Below, one piece after another: positions 36,895 through 45,851 of a stretch of 64,000 nt of DNA. A program made the position numbers and the translations under genes. The notes beneath the pieces were generated by a model. That model was given only the letters and a program-made list of their open reading frames with translations, was not told the DNA's origin and did no database searches. This stretch comes from Aeromonas rivipollensis (GTDB lineage: Bacteria; Pseudomonadota; Gammaproteobacteria; Enterobacterales; Aeromonadaceae). The number at the start of each line of letters is the position of its first letter. Positions within the stretch are counted from its first letter, which is position 1. The stretch lies in contig NZ_CP149130.1 of the NCBI RefSeq assembly GCF_037811135.1, positions 864,501-928,500 on the forward strand, written 5' to 3'.

Positions 36895-37926
36895 TTACAG
36901 CGTCCGGCGACTCTTGACCAAGAGCCAGATGAAGAAGGGGGCACCCAGCAGGGCGGTGATGATGCCCACCGGCAGCTCGGCCGGCGCCAGCAGGGTGCGG
37001 GCCAGCATGTCGGCCCCCAGCAGCAGGGCGGCGCCGAGCAGGGCGCTGAGCGGCAGCAGCCTGACGTGATTGGGCCCGGCCAGCAGCCGCACCAGGTGGG
37101 GTACCACCAGACCGACGAAGCCGATCATGCCGGCCACCGCCACCGCGACGCCGACACCGGCGGCGGTGAGCAGGATGAGGCGTCGCTTCAGAGCCTGCAC
37201 GTTCACTCCCAGGTGGCGCGCCTCACCCTCGCCCAGCAGCAGGGCGTTGAGGGGGTTGGCATCGCGCATGAAGAGCCACAGCAGGGCGACCAGGGTCAGC
37301 AGCGCCAGCCCCACGTCCACCGACTTGCCGGCGGCCAGGGAGCCCATTTGCCACAGGCTCAGGTTGCGCAGCATCTGATCGTCCGCCAGGTAGGTGAGCA
37401 GCCCTATCACGGCCCCTGACAGCGCCGTGATGGCGACGCCCGCCAGCAGCATGACGGTGACCGAGGTGCCTCCCTCACGGGTGCCGAGCAAATAGACAAG
37501 GGTGGTGGTGAGCGCCCCGCCTAGGAAGGCGAGCAGGGGCAGCAGACCGAGGCCGAGCAGGCTCTGCAACTGTTGGCCGAGGGGGGCAAGCAGCACTATG
37601 GCCAGGGCGGCGCCCAGCGCCGCGCCGCCGGAGACCCCTATGATGCCGGGGTCGGCCAGGGGGTTGCGAAACAGCCCCTGCATCACGGCGCCGCAGAGGC
37701 CGAGAATGCCTCCCACGGCGATGCACAGCAGGGTACGTGGCAGGCGGATCTCCTGCACTATCAGCAGCTTGTGTGCCTCTATCCCGCTCTCTTTGCCGGC
37801 AAACAGGGCCCGCAGGCTCTCGGCCAAGGAGAGTGACATGGGGCCGGTGGCAAGGGAGCCGAGCAGCAGCAGGGCGAGCGTGCAGCCGGTGAGCACCAGC
37901 AGCCAGGGCAGCGGCAGACGCATCAT
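36895..37926 (-). CDS. hmuU: hemin ABC transporter permease HmuU
   Basis: This is a FecCD/BtuC-type permease, 343 residues from ATG 37926, which overlaps the hmuT stop (ATGA). The in-frame ATG at 37944 would lie inside hmuT. About 9-10 membrane spans are visible, with typical segments EIRLPRTLLCIAVGGILGL and GGVLGPLQ-free GFVGLVVPHLVRLLAGPNH near the ATPase contact. It forms the channel of the HmuTUV system. Confidence 0.93.
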   Translation of the reverse strand: MMRLPLPWLLVLTGCTLALLLLGSLATGPMSLSLAESLRALFAGKESGIEAHKLLIVQEIRLPRTLLCIAVGGILGLCGAVMQGLFRNPLADPGIIGVSGGAALGAALAIVLLAPLGQQLQSLLGLGLLPLLAFLGGALTTTLVYLLGTREGGTSVTVMLLAGVAITALSGAVIGLLTYLADDQMLRNLSLWQMGSLAAGKSVDVGLALLTLVALLWLFMRDANPLNALLLGEGEARHLGVNVQALKRRLILLTAAGVGVAVAVAGMIGFVGLVVPHLVRLLAGPNHVRLLPLSALLGAALLLGADMLARTLLAPAELPVGIITALLGAPFFIWLLVKSRRTL

Positions 37927-38762
37927 GAACCCTGCTTGATCCACTGGGCTATCTGGTTGGCCTGCTGCAAGGATCTCAGGCTGAGACCTCCTTGCAGGGC
38001 GTGACCGTCGATGGCGTGGATGGCCCTGTTCTTGCCTGCCGGGGTAGCGGCCAGGGCCGGCACCTGGGCCAGCACGCTGTCGACGCTCTGGTATTGTTGC
38101 CAGTCACGGCCGCTCACCAGCACCAGATCCGGCTGCAGTTCGATCAGGGATTCGGTGGAGACGGGCTTGTAGTCGTGCAAGCGGGCGACCGGGTTGACGC
38201 CGCCGGCCAGGGTCACCAGGGCGCTGGCGGTGGTATTGCCACCGGCGATGCTGGTGGGCTGGCCCTTGTGCAGCAGCAGGAAGGCGACCTTCAGGGGTTT
38301 GTTCTGTTTCGCCTGGGCCGCCAGTTTGTCGTTCTGGACGGCGATATCGGCCTTCAGCCTGGTGCCGGCGGCCTGATTGCCCAGCAAGCCGGCCAGGGCG
38401 TCGATCCGCTCGTTGAGATTGGCCAGGGTGGGCGCCGTCGGCAGCACTGTCACCTCGACGCCGGCCCGGCGCAGCTGTTCCAGGGCCGGTGGCGGCCCCA
38501 TCTCGTCGCTGCCGACCAGGCGGGTCGGGGCCAGACTCAGTATTCCTTCGGCAGCCAGGGCGCGGTGGTAGCCGACTCTCGGCAGCCCCTTGGGTTCCGG
38601 GCTGCTGACGTCGGTGGCAATCAGGCTCTGCTCGCCCCCCAGGGCCATAATGAGCTCTGTGGTGGCCGGGCCTATGCTGACGATACGTTCCTGCGCCACG
38701 GCAGGCAGGGAAAGGGCTGAACAGCCGAGCAGGCTGAGTGCGAGGGCAAAACGACGGCCCAT
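37923..38762 (-). CDS. hmuT: periplasmic hemin-binding protein HmuT
   Basis: This is the substrate-binding component of the hemin importer, 279 residues from ATG 38762, which has a perfect GGAGG. The signal peptide is MGRRFALALSLLGCSALSLP with cleavage near AVAQE. The cluster A-2 (helical-backbone) metal-receptor fold is suggested by RIVSIGPATTELIMALGG and GLPRVGYHRALAAEGIL. The gene is first of hmuTUV and divergent from hutXZ, with a Fur box in the shared promoter region. Confidence 0.93.
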   Translation of the reverse strand: MGRRFALALSLLGCSALSLPAVAQERIVSIGPATTELIMALGGEQSLIATDVSSPEPKGLPRVGYHRALAAEGILSLAPTRLVGSDEMGPPPALEQLRRAGVEVTVLPTAPTLANLNERIDALAGLLGNQAAGTRLKADIAVQNDKLAAQAKQNKPLKVAFLLLHKGQPTSIAGGNTTASALVTLAGGVNPVARLHDYKPVSTESLIELQPDLVLVSGRDWQQYQSVDSVLAQVPALAATPAGKNRAIHAIDGHALQGGLSLRSLQQANQIAQWIKQGS

Positions 38763-38832
38763 GCGAACCTCCGAAGGGTGTATGAGAGTGGGATTGCCGC
38801 CGAGAATATCAAGCCGGTGAAAAAAATGCACT

Positions 38833-38851
38833 GATAATGAAAGCGATTATC
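38833..38851. promoter_or_regulatory. Fur box between hmuTUV and hutXZ
   Basis: GATAATGAAAGCGATTATC matches the 19-bp Fur consensus GATAATGATAATCATTATC at 15 positions, with perfect outer arms. It is placed between divergent heme-uptake operons and could repress both under iron-replete conditions. Confidence 0.82.
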
Positions 38852-38930
38852 AATTGCGTTAAGAGGGCCGCTTTATTACAGTATCCGCCGCGAGACCGAG
38901 TACCATCGCCAGATCATCCAGGGAGAACCG

Positions 38931-39443
38931 ATGAGCATTGCACAACGCATTCATGCGCTGCTGGAACAAGATCCCAGCGCCCATCCTTCCAGCATCGCCA
39001 CCGAGCTGGCCGTCAGTGAATGGGAGGTGGTGCGCCACCTGCCCGCCGAGCTGATGACGCTGGTGCCGAGCGATCAGGCCGAAGCCCTGCTGGCGGATCT
39101 GGCCAGCTGGGGTCAGGTGACCACCATTGTGGAGTCCGACGGCTCCATCTTCGAGGTGAAGGCCCCCTTCCCCAAGGGCAAGACGGCCCGCGGCTACTAT
39201 AACCTGATGGGGCGGGACGGCGAGATGCACGGTCACCTCAAGCTCGACAACGTGGTCGGCATTGCCCTGGTCAGCAAACTGTTCATGGGCAAGGAGGGGC
39301 ACTCCTTCCAGTTCTTCGGCCACAGCGGCCGCTGCATTTTCAAGATCTACCTGGGGCGTGACGAGCAGCGTCAGCTGCTGCCTGACCAGGTGGAGCGTTT
39401 CAAGGCCCTGCGCCACCAGTATCAAGAGGAAGTGAAAGCATGA
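38931..39443 (+). CDS. hutX: heme-utilisation carrier protein HutX
   Basis: This is a cytoplasmic heme-binding protein that passes heme to HutZ. The 170 residues include an N-terminal helical segment (SIATELAVSEWEVVRHLP) and the core with GSIFEVKAPFPKGKTARGYYN-like motif and GHLKLDNVVGIALVSK of the HutX family. It overlaps hutZ by four bases. Confidence 0.93.
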   Translation: MSIAQRIHALLEQDPSAHPSSIATELAVSEWEVVRHLPAELMTLVPSDQAEALLADLASWGQVTTIVESDGSIFEVKAPFPKGKTARGYYNLMGRDGEMHGHLKLDNVVGIALVSKLFMGKEGHSFQFFGHSGRCIFKIYLGRDEQRQLLPDQVERFKALRHQYQEEVKA

Positions 39444-39997
39444 GTGAACGTCAGGAGCGTCTGCAGAACCGCCTGCAACCGGAGATCCGCGAATTTCGTG
39501 ACGGCTGCCGTACCCTGCAGCTCGCGACCGTGGATGGCGAAGGCAACCCCAATGCCAGCTACGCCCCCTTCGTGCTGCAGGAAGATGGCTACTATGTGCT
39601 GATCTCCGAGATAGCCCGCCATGCCCGCAACCTGCAACAGGTGCCCAAGGTTTCCCTGATGCTGATCGAGGACGAGACCGGCGCCCGCGAACTGTTCGCC
39701 CGCAAGCGGCTCACCTTTGACGCCGTGGCCGAGGTGGTGGCGCGGGATGACGAGCGCTGGGGCAAGGCGATAGCGGCGCTGGAAGGGCGTTTTGGCGACA
39801 TCGTCAAAGGGCTCTCCAACCTCAAGGACTTCGTGCTGTTTCGCCTCAAGCCCGAGCAGGGGCTGTTCGTCAAGGGCTTCGGCCAGGCGTTCCGGGTCTC
39901 CGGTGACGAGCTGGTGGACTTCGTCCATCTGGTGGAGGGGCACAAGCGCGTCGACAACGGCGCCGAGTTGCGCAGCGAGACGGACGCACCTGTCTGA
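39440..39997 (+). CDS. hutZ: HugZ-family heme-degrading protein HutZ
   Basis: This is a heme oxygenase-type protein of the split-barrel flavin-reductase fold, 185 residues. Motifs are ATVDGEGNPNASYAPFVL and LFARKRLTFDAVAEVV. The C-terminal histidine in VEGHKRVDN corresponds by position to the proximal heme ligand of V. cholerae HutZ. It is translationally coupled to hutX and lies under the same Fur box. Confidence 0.93.
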   Translation: MSERQERLQNRLQPEIREFRDGCRTLQLATVDGEGNPNASYAPFVLQEDGYYVLISEIARHARNLQQVPKVSLMLIEDETGARELFARKRLTFDAVAEVVARDDERWGKAIAALEGRFGDIVKGLSNLKDFVLFRLKPEQGLFVKGFGQAFRVSGDELVDFVHLVEGHKRVDNGAELRSETDAPV

Positions 39998-40016
39998 GGA
40001 TCGAGGTCATGAGATG

Positions 40017-40045
40017 AAAAACGGGCAGCCTGGGCTGCCCGTTTT
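40017..40045. terminator. bidirectional terminator after hutZ
   Basis: AAAACGGGCAGCC, TG, GGCTGCCCGTTTT is a 13-bp stem between convergent genes. Confidence 0.9.
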
Positions 40046-40067
40046 GTTACCTGTCCCCAGATCGGGA

Positions 40068-40496
40068 TCACTCCTGCCAGGAGGCCTTGTTGGGGAAGGC
40101 GTCGCGATCGGCCTGGGTGGCTGTCTCGTTGCACTCCCCCCGGATCTTCCAGGAGGTCTGGCTGAGGACTATGTAGCCGGTGCGGCAATAGTTGCGTGCC
40201 GCCAGCGTCTCGGTCAGTTGCTCGTCCTGCAGGGCCTCGCGGCGCTCCAGCAGGCTCTTGCTGTTGCGGCTCAGCCGACTGTCATCCTCCTGCAACCGAC
40301 TCGGCAGGACGTCGAGGGGAGCGGCTTCGAAGGTGAAGCGCTTGCTCCCCTCTTCGTTGATGTTGGTATGAAACAGGGGGGCCGGGCCGTCGGGCGTGGT
40401 GCCCGGCATGCCGGAGCAGGCCGTGATCGCCGGTAACAACAGCACAAGGGCAACGGCAGAGAATAGACGCACGCAAGACTCCAATCGGGTGATCAC
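40068..40496 (-). CDS. hypothetical lipoprotein
   Basis: This is a 142-residue protein with a lipoprotein signal: a hydrophobic run (LFSAVALVLLLP) followed by the lipobox ITAC, making Cys27 the lipidation site. The mature part is polar, contains a Gln/Leu-rich helical segment (LLERREALQDEQLTETLAAR) and two further cysteines (NYCRTG and RGECNE) that could form a disulfide. I do not recognise the family. It stands between the heme genes and a cysteine hydrolase on the same strand, with no clear operon link. Confidence 0.7.
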   Translation of the reverse strand: MITRLESCVRLFSAVALVLLLPAITACSGMPGTTPDGPAPLFHTNINEEGSKRFTFEAAPLDVLPSRLQEDDSRLSRNSKSLLERREALQDEQLTETLAARNYCRTGYIVLSQTSWKIRGECNETATQADRDAFPNKASWQE

Positions 40497-40511
40497 TTCA
40501 GGGCGGGCAGA

Positions 40512-41066
40512 TTAGCACGCCAGCTCGGGTTGAGCCGCCTCGAGCAGCTCATCCGTGGTGAGCAGGGTCACGCTTCTGCCCTCTGGCAGGCTCAGGTGCT
40601 GCCACATCCAGTTGTGGTGCTCGATGATCTTCTCGGCGCTCAGGTGGGGACGATCGGCTGTGGTGTGACCATCCTTCAACACCAGCACCTCAAAGCCATG
40701 AGCCGCGGCACTGCGTACCGTGGTATCGACGCAAAAATCGGTGTTGCTGCCACAGAGGATCAGCCTGTCGACGGACTGCTCGGCCAGCAGGAAGGCCAAC
40801 TCGGTCTCGAGGAAGCTGTCGCACGCCGTCTTGCGCACCCGGCTGTCCCCCTTGGCGGGTTGCAGCGCTGGGTGAAGTTGCCAGCCCGGGGTACCGGGCT
40901 CCAGCTCGTCCCCTGGCAGCTCGTCATGCTGGATGTAGATGACCCGGCCATGATGCTGTCTGACATGGGCCGCGGCCCGGTTGATGTTGGCCAGAACTTG
41001 TGGCTGTTGGTGATGGGTCGCTTTCATGACCCCTTGCTGCACATCGATGATCAGTAACACGTCCAT
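40512..41066 (-). CDS. isochorismatase-like cysteine hydrolase
   Basis: This is a 184-residue alpha/beta hydrolase of the isochorismatase/nicotinamidase superfamily. The likely catalytic triad is Asp8 (LLIIDVQQG), Lys in RKTACDSF, and Cys in NTDFCVDTTVRSA. The substrate is not evident; short members include many uncharacterised amidases. It ends 15 nt before the start of the lipoprotein gene and begins 25 nt after the ChaN-like gene, so the three may be co-transcribed. Confidence 0.85.
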   Translation of the reverse strand: MDVLLIIDVQQGVMKATHHQQPQVLANINRAAAHVRQHHGRVIYIQHDELPGDELEPGTPGWQLHPALQPAKGDSRVRKTACDSFLETELAFLLAEQSVDRLILCGSNTDFCVDTTVRSAAAHGFEVLVLKDGHTTADRPHLSAEKIIEHHNWMWQHLSLPEGRSVTLLTTDELLEAAQPELAC

Positions 41067-41091
41067 ATTTTACCCGCCGTATCCTGGAAGA

Positions 41092-42066
41092 TTAGGGTTG
41101 CAGCCACTGGCTGCAGTCACGGCTGCGGGATTGATGCAGCGCGCCCATATCTTGCTTCATTTCCTCTGCATTTAGCCAGCGTTCCGGCAGGGGGGCTATG
41201 TGCACCCGCACGTCGGCGCTCCGTCCGGGGGCTGCCTTGCCATCCTGGGAGCCAGTTTCAGGCACCACAAGGGCGACTTTCAGCGCCGGATTGCGGCTGG
41301 CGATGCGGCTCGCGATACCCAGCCCCCCCTCCACATGGAAGTTGCCGGCGATGTGCATGATGCGCCGGCCGGGATGCTGCTCGAGATAATCGACCATGCT
41401 CTCGGCCATGGTGTCGTCCCAGCTGGTCTGGGCAGCGAAGCGGCGGGCATTGCCGTCCGCATCCCCATGATGCATGGAGGCCATGAACTTCTGGCGATAG
41501 GGATCCTCCCCCAGGGTGAGCTCGCGGGCGAGCTGGCTGCGGAGGCTGGCGGGCAGTTTGTCGAGCCACTCGGGGCCTTCCTGACCGACACAGCTCACCA
41601 GCGGCTTGGGGGCATTGGCGGCGATCACCGTCAGCTGCTGCGCCTTGGCAAATTCCACCAGGGGGCGGTAGTCGCTCGGGTAGTTGGGCCAGGCATGGCC
41701 CTCGCGGATCAGCGTGGATTCGCCGATGCGCCCGGCCAGGTAGGCATCCAGCATGGGCTGATCGGCACGGCTGAACTGCTCCATGGAGAGCACCAGCCCC
41801 CGGCCATCGACGCGCGACATCCCGGCAAGCTCTGCCAGCAGGTTTGCCTGCAACAGGTGCACGGCCGGGTGGCTGTGGAGCTCGCCCACCAGCACTATGT
41901 CGGCATCCCTGACCTTGTCCACCGCCTGGGCGAGGCTGAGGGGCCTGTCGTCCGTCCCATCGCCAAGCTGGTAGTGATAGAGGGTCTGGGGAGGCTGGCT
42001 CTGCGGTGGGGTGGCGCAGGCGGCCAGCAACAGGGGCAGGGCGAGCAGGGGGAGTCGTCGAGTCAT
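41092..42066 (-). CDS. ChaN-family lipoprotein, probable heme binder
   Basis: The product is 324 residues with a clear lipoprotein signal (LLALPLLLAACATPP; lipid Cys17). The ChaN/PhuW-type domain includes VLVGELHSHPAVHLLQANL and a later MHIAGNFHVEGGLG. Campylobacter ChaN binds two stacked hemes and is iron regulated. The placement here, divergent from the heme receptor and beside Fur sites, fits a role in heme acquisition at the outer membrane. The name is by family resemblance. Confidence 0.85.
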   Translation of the reverse strand: MTRRLPLLALPLLLAACATPPQSQPPQTLYHYQLGDGTDDRPLSLAQAVDKVRDADIVLVGELHSHPAVHLLQANLLAELAGMSRVDGRGLVLSMEQFSRADQPMLDAYLAGRIGESTLIREGHAWPNYPSDYRPLVEFAKAQQLTVIAANAPKPLVSCVGQEGPEWLDKLPASLRSQLARELTLGEDPYRQKFMASMHHGDADGNARRFAAQTSWDDTMAESMVDYLEQHPGRRIMHIAGNFHVEGGLGIASRIASRNPALKVALVVPETGSQDGKAAPGRSADVRVHIAPLPERWLNAEEMKQDMGALHQSRSRDCSQWLQP

Positions 42067-42179
42067 GGCATCTCACTCACAGAGGCAGAGATTGGCAAAG
42101 GCACTGCACCATACGATGGCAGCATGGCGAGCAGGAAAAAAGAGGCGATAGTGTAAAACCGTTTAGAAGCAAAAGAAAA

Positions 42180-42194
42180 TGAGAATGATTCACT
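42180..42194. promoter_or_regulatory. second Fur-like site in the ChaN-hutA region
   Basis: TGAGAATGATTCACT resembles the 7-1-7 Fur pattern TGATAATnATTATCA (strong left half, weaker right half). It lies about 114 nt before the ChaN-type gene and 88 nt before the receptor gene, so it could serve either or both. Confidence 0.5.
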
Positions 42195-42200
42195 TTATTA

Positions 42201-42253
42201 TTGATCTTTGTCGCGGGCTGAGTAAGATGCCGTTCGGTTGATAATGATTCTCA
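42201..42253 (+). promoter_or_regulatory. receptor-gene promoter with strong Fur box
   Basis: TTGATC (42201-42206) and TAAGAT (42223-42228) at 16-base spacing form a plausible promoter. TGATAATGATTCTCA at 42239-42253 matches the 7-1-7 Fur sequence TGATAATGATTATCA at 14 of 15 bases and would cover the transcription start. Confidence 0.78.
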
Positions 42254-42267
42254 ATAAGGACTTTGCA

Positions 42268-44361
42268 GTGGCGCACAACAACACCCCCTCTCTGATTGCC
42301 CTCGCCGTGGCGGCCGGGCTGGTATCCCCTGCTTTCGCCGCAGACAAGAAAACGGATGAAGTCATGGTCGTCAGTGGCTCCCGCATGGAGCAGAAGCTGG
42401 AAGACGTCTCCGGCCCCATCGCCGTCATCACCTCGGAGCAGATCGAGGAGCAGGTCGTCAGCAATGTCGCCGATCTGTTCCGTTATGAGCCGGGCGTGAG
42501 CGTGCAGGGCGGTGCGGGGGATGCCCAGACCTTTACCATCCGCGGCATGAGCGAGAACCGGGTCAAGGTGGTGCAGGACGGGGTGCGCCAGAACGATGCC
42601 TACAAGAACGGCGGTGTGGGCCAGACCTACTTCGACACCGACATGATCAAGCAGGTGGAAGTGGCCAAGGGGCCGGCGTCCGCCGCCTACGGCTCCGATG
42701 CCCTGGGGGGCGTCATCGCCATCACCACCAAGGATGCCGGCGACTTCCTCAAGGGGAAGGACAGTTACCTGGATGCCACCACTGGCTATGCCTCCAGCAG
42801 CCACCAGAACATGGCCGGCATCACCGGGGCGCTGCGCACCGGCGAGTTCGAAAACCTGTTGCGCTACACCTGGCGTGACGGCGGTGTGACCCAGAACTAC
42901 GACAGCGACAAGGACGAGTTCGACATCGTCAGCCAGGCGGTGCTGTTCAAGAGCAAGTGGAACTTCTCCTATGATCAGTTCCTGAAGCTGACGGTCGACT
43001 ACTTCACCGAGGGCCAGGATCCGGATGCCATTGATCTGACCAAGGCGGGCTCCGTCTTTAATCAGCCGATCACCGACAAGGAGACCGACAACCTCTCCCT
43101 GGTGCTGGATCACGGCCTCGCCCTGAACGCTCCCTGGGCGGATCGGGTGGACAGCAAGATTTACTACAGCCGCACCAAGCAGACCCTGGATCAGTACGCC
43201 TCCTCCAAGTACCCGGTGCGACCGACAAACCCCTATGTGACCAAGAACTCCCTGGATCATAACGGCTTCGAGCAGGAGAGCCTGGGAGCCCAGGTGAAGT
43301 TCAGCAAGGCGATCGCCAACCAGCGTCTGGCCTGGGGTGTCGAGTATGAGCACACCGACAACGAGCGTACCCGCTTCAAGGGGCCGACCACTCCGGGTGA
43401 CTTCGTCGGTTACAGCGAGCTGAGCTTCCCCTCCACCACCAGCGAGCGCAGCGCGCTCTGGGCCTTCGACGAGATCAAGTTTGGCGAGCGCTGGGTGCTG
43501 ACCCCGGGTGCCCGTTACGACTACTACAAGATGACCCCGGACGAGGATCCCGCCTACACCGGCGAGAACATGCAGAAGATCTCCGAAGGGGAGTTCTCGC
43601 CCAAGCTGGGGCTGGTGTTCAAGGCACACGAGGCGGCCAACCTGTTTGCCCAGTACAGCCACGGCTTCAAGGCGCCCATGTATGACAACGCCTTCTCCAC
43701 CCTGAACCACCAGGCCTATGGCTATCGCATCGAGCCGAACCCTAACCTCAAGCCCGAGAGCAGCGACGGCATCGATCTGGGGGTGCGCGGCAGCAGCGGC
43801 GGCTTCAGCTATGAAGTAGCGACCTTCTACAACCAGTTCGACGACTTCATCGAGCTGACGGCCGTGGGGACCGAAGGGCGCACCGCCATCTATCAGTACC
43901 AGAACCTGGACAAGGCGACCACCAAGGGGGCCGAGGTCAAGGCGGACTACTGGCTGAACGAGCTGGTGAACGTCTGGGGCAACCTGGCCTACATAGAGGG
44001 CAAGGATGGCGACGGCAACTACATCAACAGCCTGAGCCCGTTCAACGGCAGCCTGGGCGTGCGTCTGGAGCAGCCGAACTGGAACATCAACACCGCCCTG
44101 CGCTTCGCCGACGACATGGACAAGGTGGGCAAGGATGCCAGAGGCAACGACAACATCAAGAGCGCCGGCTGGGGCGTGGTGGATATCTATGCCCAGTTCA
44201 AGCCGATGCAGGATTTGCAGCTCAACGTCGGTGTCTTCAACCTGTTTGACAAGGAGTACGTCAGCTACGAGAGCGTCACGGGCCTCGCCGCCACCACGGA
44301 CACCAGCAACCAGACCGAGCCGGGCCGCAACCTGAGCGCAAGGGTCAAGTACGTGTTCTGA
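42268..44361 (+). CDS. hutA: TonB-dependent heme/hemoglobin receptor
   Basis: This is an outer-membrane receptor of 697 residues. The GTG at 42268 is chosen as start: it has AAGGAC upstream and gives a clean signal peptide (VAHNNTPSLIALAVAAGLVS, cleavage near AFA). The ATG at 42238 lies inside the Fur box and would precede the ribosome site. A TonB-box-like DEVMVVSG, a plug domain (GVSVQGGAGDAQTFTIRGM), a 22-strand-type barrel and a terminal Phe (KYVF) are seen. The FKAP and NPNLKPE pair with an intervening histidine is typical of heme receptors. The symbol follows that resemblance. Confidence 0.9.
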   Translation: MAHNNTPSLIALAVAAGLVSPAFAADKKTDEVMVVSGSRMEQKLEDVSGPIAVITSEQIEEQVVSNVADLFRYEPGVSVQGGAGDAQTFTIRGMSENRVKVVQDGVRQNDAYKNGGVGQTYFDTDMIKQVEVAKGPASAAYGSDALGGVIAITTKDAGDFLKGKDSYLDATTGYASSSHQNMAGITGALRTGEFENLLRYTWRDGGVTQNYDSDKDEFDIVSQAVLFKSKWNFSYDQFLKLTVDYFTEGQDPDAIDLTKAGSVFNQPITDKETDNLSLVLDHGLALNAPWADRVDSKIYYSRTKQTLDQYASSKYPVRPTNPYVTKNSLDHNGFEQESLGAQVKFSKAIANQRLAWGVEYEHTDNERTRFKGPTTPGDFVGYSELSFPSTTSERSALWAFDEIKFGERWVLTPGARYDYYKMTPDEDPAYTGENMQKISEGEFSPKLGLVFKAHEAANLFAQYSHGFKAPMYDNAFSTLNHQAYGYRIEPNPNLKPESSDGIDLGVRGSSGGFSYEVATFYNQFDDFIELTAVGTEGRTAIYQYQNLDKATTKGAEVKADYWLNELVNVWGNLAYIEGKDGDGNYINSLSPFNGSLGVRLEQPNWNINTALRFADDMDKVGKDARGNDNIKSAGWGVVDIYAQFKPMQDLQLNVGVFNLFDKEYVSYESVTGLAATTDTSNQTEPGRNLSARVKYVF

Positions 44362-44384
44362 TGTTTGCCAACGACGATGATGAT

Positions 44385-44406
44385 GAAGGGGCCCCAGGGC
44401 CCCTTC
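44385..44406 (+). terminator. hairpin after the heme receptor gene
   Basis: GAAGGGGCCC, CA, GGGCCCCTTC, followed by TCTGTTT. The T-run is imperfect, but position and stem strength suit a terminator. Confidence 0.7.
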
Positions 44407-44626
44407 TCTGTTTCTGGCGGCCCAAACCGGCCCCAAAAAGAAACCCGCCAGGGGCGGGTGTAAGGATTGCAACACTCATCAGGAAGCGGTGTTAACCAAT
44501 AGACAGGGGGATGTGACAAAGGTTCAACTTTATTGATATTTATCGTTTTTATCCCCTCTTGCCCCTGGGGATCCCCGCGCCAAAATCGGTTATCATTTGT
44601 GCCCCTTGTCCCGCTGCCGAGCCCCT

Positions 44627-45769
44627 ATGCCCGCCTTCTCCTGGTTAGCCCTGTTCTTTGGCGCCTTCTACTTCGTCTACGGCGCCTATCTGCCATTCTG
44701 GTCCCTGTGGCTCGAGGGCATAGGGGTGAGTGCCGAACAGATAGGCCTGCTGCTGGGGGTCGGCATGGCCATCCGCTTCGCCGGCAACCTGATGGTGATG
44801 GGGCGGGTCAAGGGGGCCGGTCAGTTGCTGCCCGTCACCCGGCTGCTCTGCCTGCTGAGCCTGCTGGCCTTTTTGGGCTTCTACCTCAGCCACAGCCTCT
44901 GGTGGCTGGTGCTGCTGACCCTGGTGGCGAACTTCATCTACCCGACCCTGATGCCCATGGGGGAGGCGCTCGCCACTCGCATGGTGGTGCAGACGCACCT
45001 CGACTATGGCAAGGTGAGGCTGTGCGGCTCCTTCGCCTTTATCGTCGCCTCCACCCTGGTCGGCGCCCTGGTGAGCAACTTCGGCAGCGACTGGGTGCTG
45101 CACACCATGGTGGCGGGACTGCTGGCCATGCTGGCGCTGAGCGTGCTGCCGCTGCGACCGGTGCCCCAGGAGCTCAAGGGGGAGCGGGCCCGAGCCTTCC
45201 TGCTCGCCACCCTCAAGTCGGCGCCGGTGCGCCGCTTCCTGCTCATCACCGCCCTGCTGCAGGGCAGCCATGCCGCCTACTACGGCTTCAGCGCCATGTA
45301 CTGGAAGGGAGCAGGCTACAGCGGCACCCTGATCGGCTACCTGTGGGCCCTGGGGGTGGTGGCGGAGATCGCCGTGTTTGCCGCGGACAAGCGCTTCTTC
45401 CACCGCTTCGGGGCCCAGACCCTGTTTCTGGTGGGGGCCGTCGGCTGCGTGGTGCGCTGGGTGTTGCTCGGCGCCTCCACCGAGCTGGCGGTGCTGGTGC
45501 TGGGCCAGCTGTTGCACGGGGTTACCTTCTGCATCAGCCACCTCGGCGCCGTGCGCTTCATGACCCGCCAACTGCCCGCCGAGCAGCAGATCCCCACCCA
45601 GGCGCTCTATGCGGCGCTCGGCCTCGGCATGACGGTGGCGGCCCTGATGGCGATCTGCGGTGTGCTGTTCGAGCAGCTCGGTGGGGGCATCTTCTTCATC
45701 ATGGTGCTGGTGGTGCTGCCGGTCTTCGTGCTGCGGCTGCGCGGGGAGCATGAGGGCGCCGCCGCCTGA
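44627..45769 (+). CDS. MFS permease of the HcaT/nucleoside-proton symporter type
   Basis: This is a 12-span transporter of 380 residues from ATG 44627 (MPAFSWLALFFGAFYFVYGA). The longer in-frame start at 44597 adds ten non-hydrophobic residues. The motif GAYLPFWSLWLEGIG and later YGKVRLCGSFAFI are typical of the HcaT-like 3-phenylpropionate/MFS_1-like family. No strong ribosome site is visible. The substrate is not predictable. It is followed 82 nt later by the hybrid kinase gene. Confidence 0.85.
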   Translation: MPAFSWLALFFGAFYFVYGAYLPFWSLWLEGIGVSAEQIGLLLGVGMAIRFAGNLMVMGRVKGAGQLLPVTRLLCLLSLLAFLGFYLSHSLWWLVLLTLVANFIYPTLMPMGEALATRMVVQTHLDYGKVRLCGSFAFIVASTLVGALVSNFGSDWVLHTMVAGLLAMLALSVLPLRPVPQELKGERARAFLLATLKSAPVRRFLLITALLQGSHAAYYGFSAMYWKGAGYSGTLIGYLWALGVVAEIAVFAADKRFFHRFGAQTLFLVGAVGCVVRWVLLGASTELAVLVLGQLLHGVTFCISHLGAVRFMTRQLPAEQQIPTQALYAALGLGMTVAALMAICGVLFEQLGGGIFFIMVLVVLPVFVLRLRGEHEGAAA

Positions 45770-45851
45770 GCGGGCGCACCCAATGACGGTTGCCCGTCGG
45801 CACGCTGAGCCGGCGCGGCGCTCAACACATCTGGACAAGGGAAGAATGTAG

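Noticed and set aside
42190-44475. 761-codon minus-strand frame opposite the heme receptor
   Set aside because: It is an antisense shadow. It also runs through the Fur/promoter region and terminator of the real gene.
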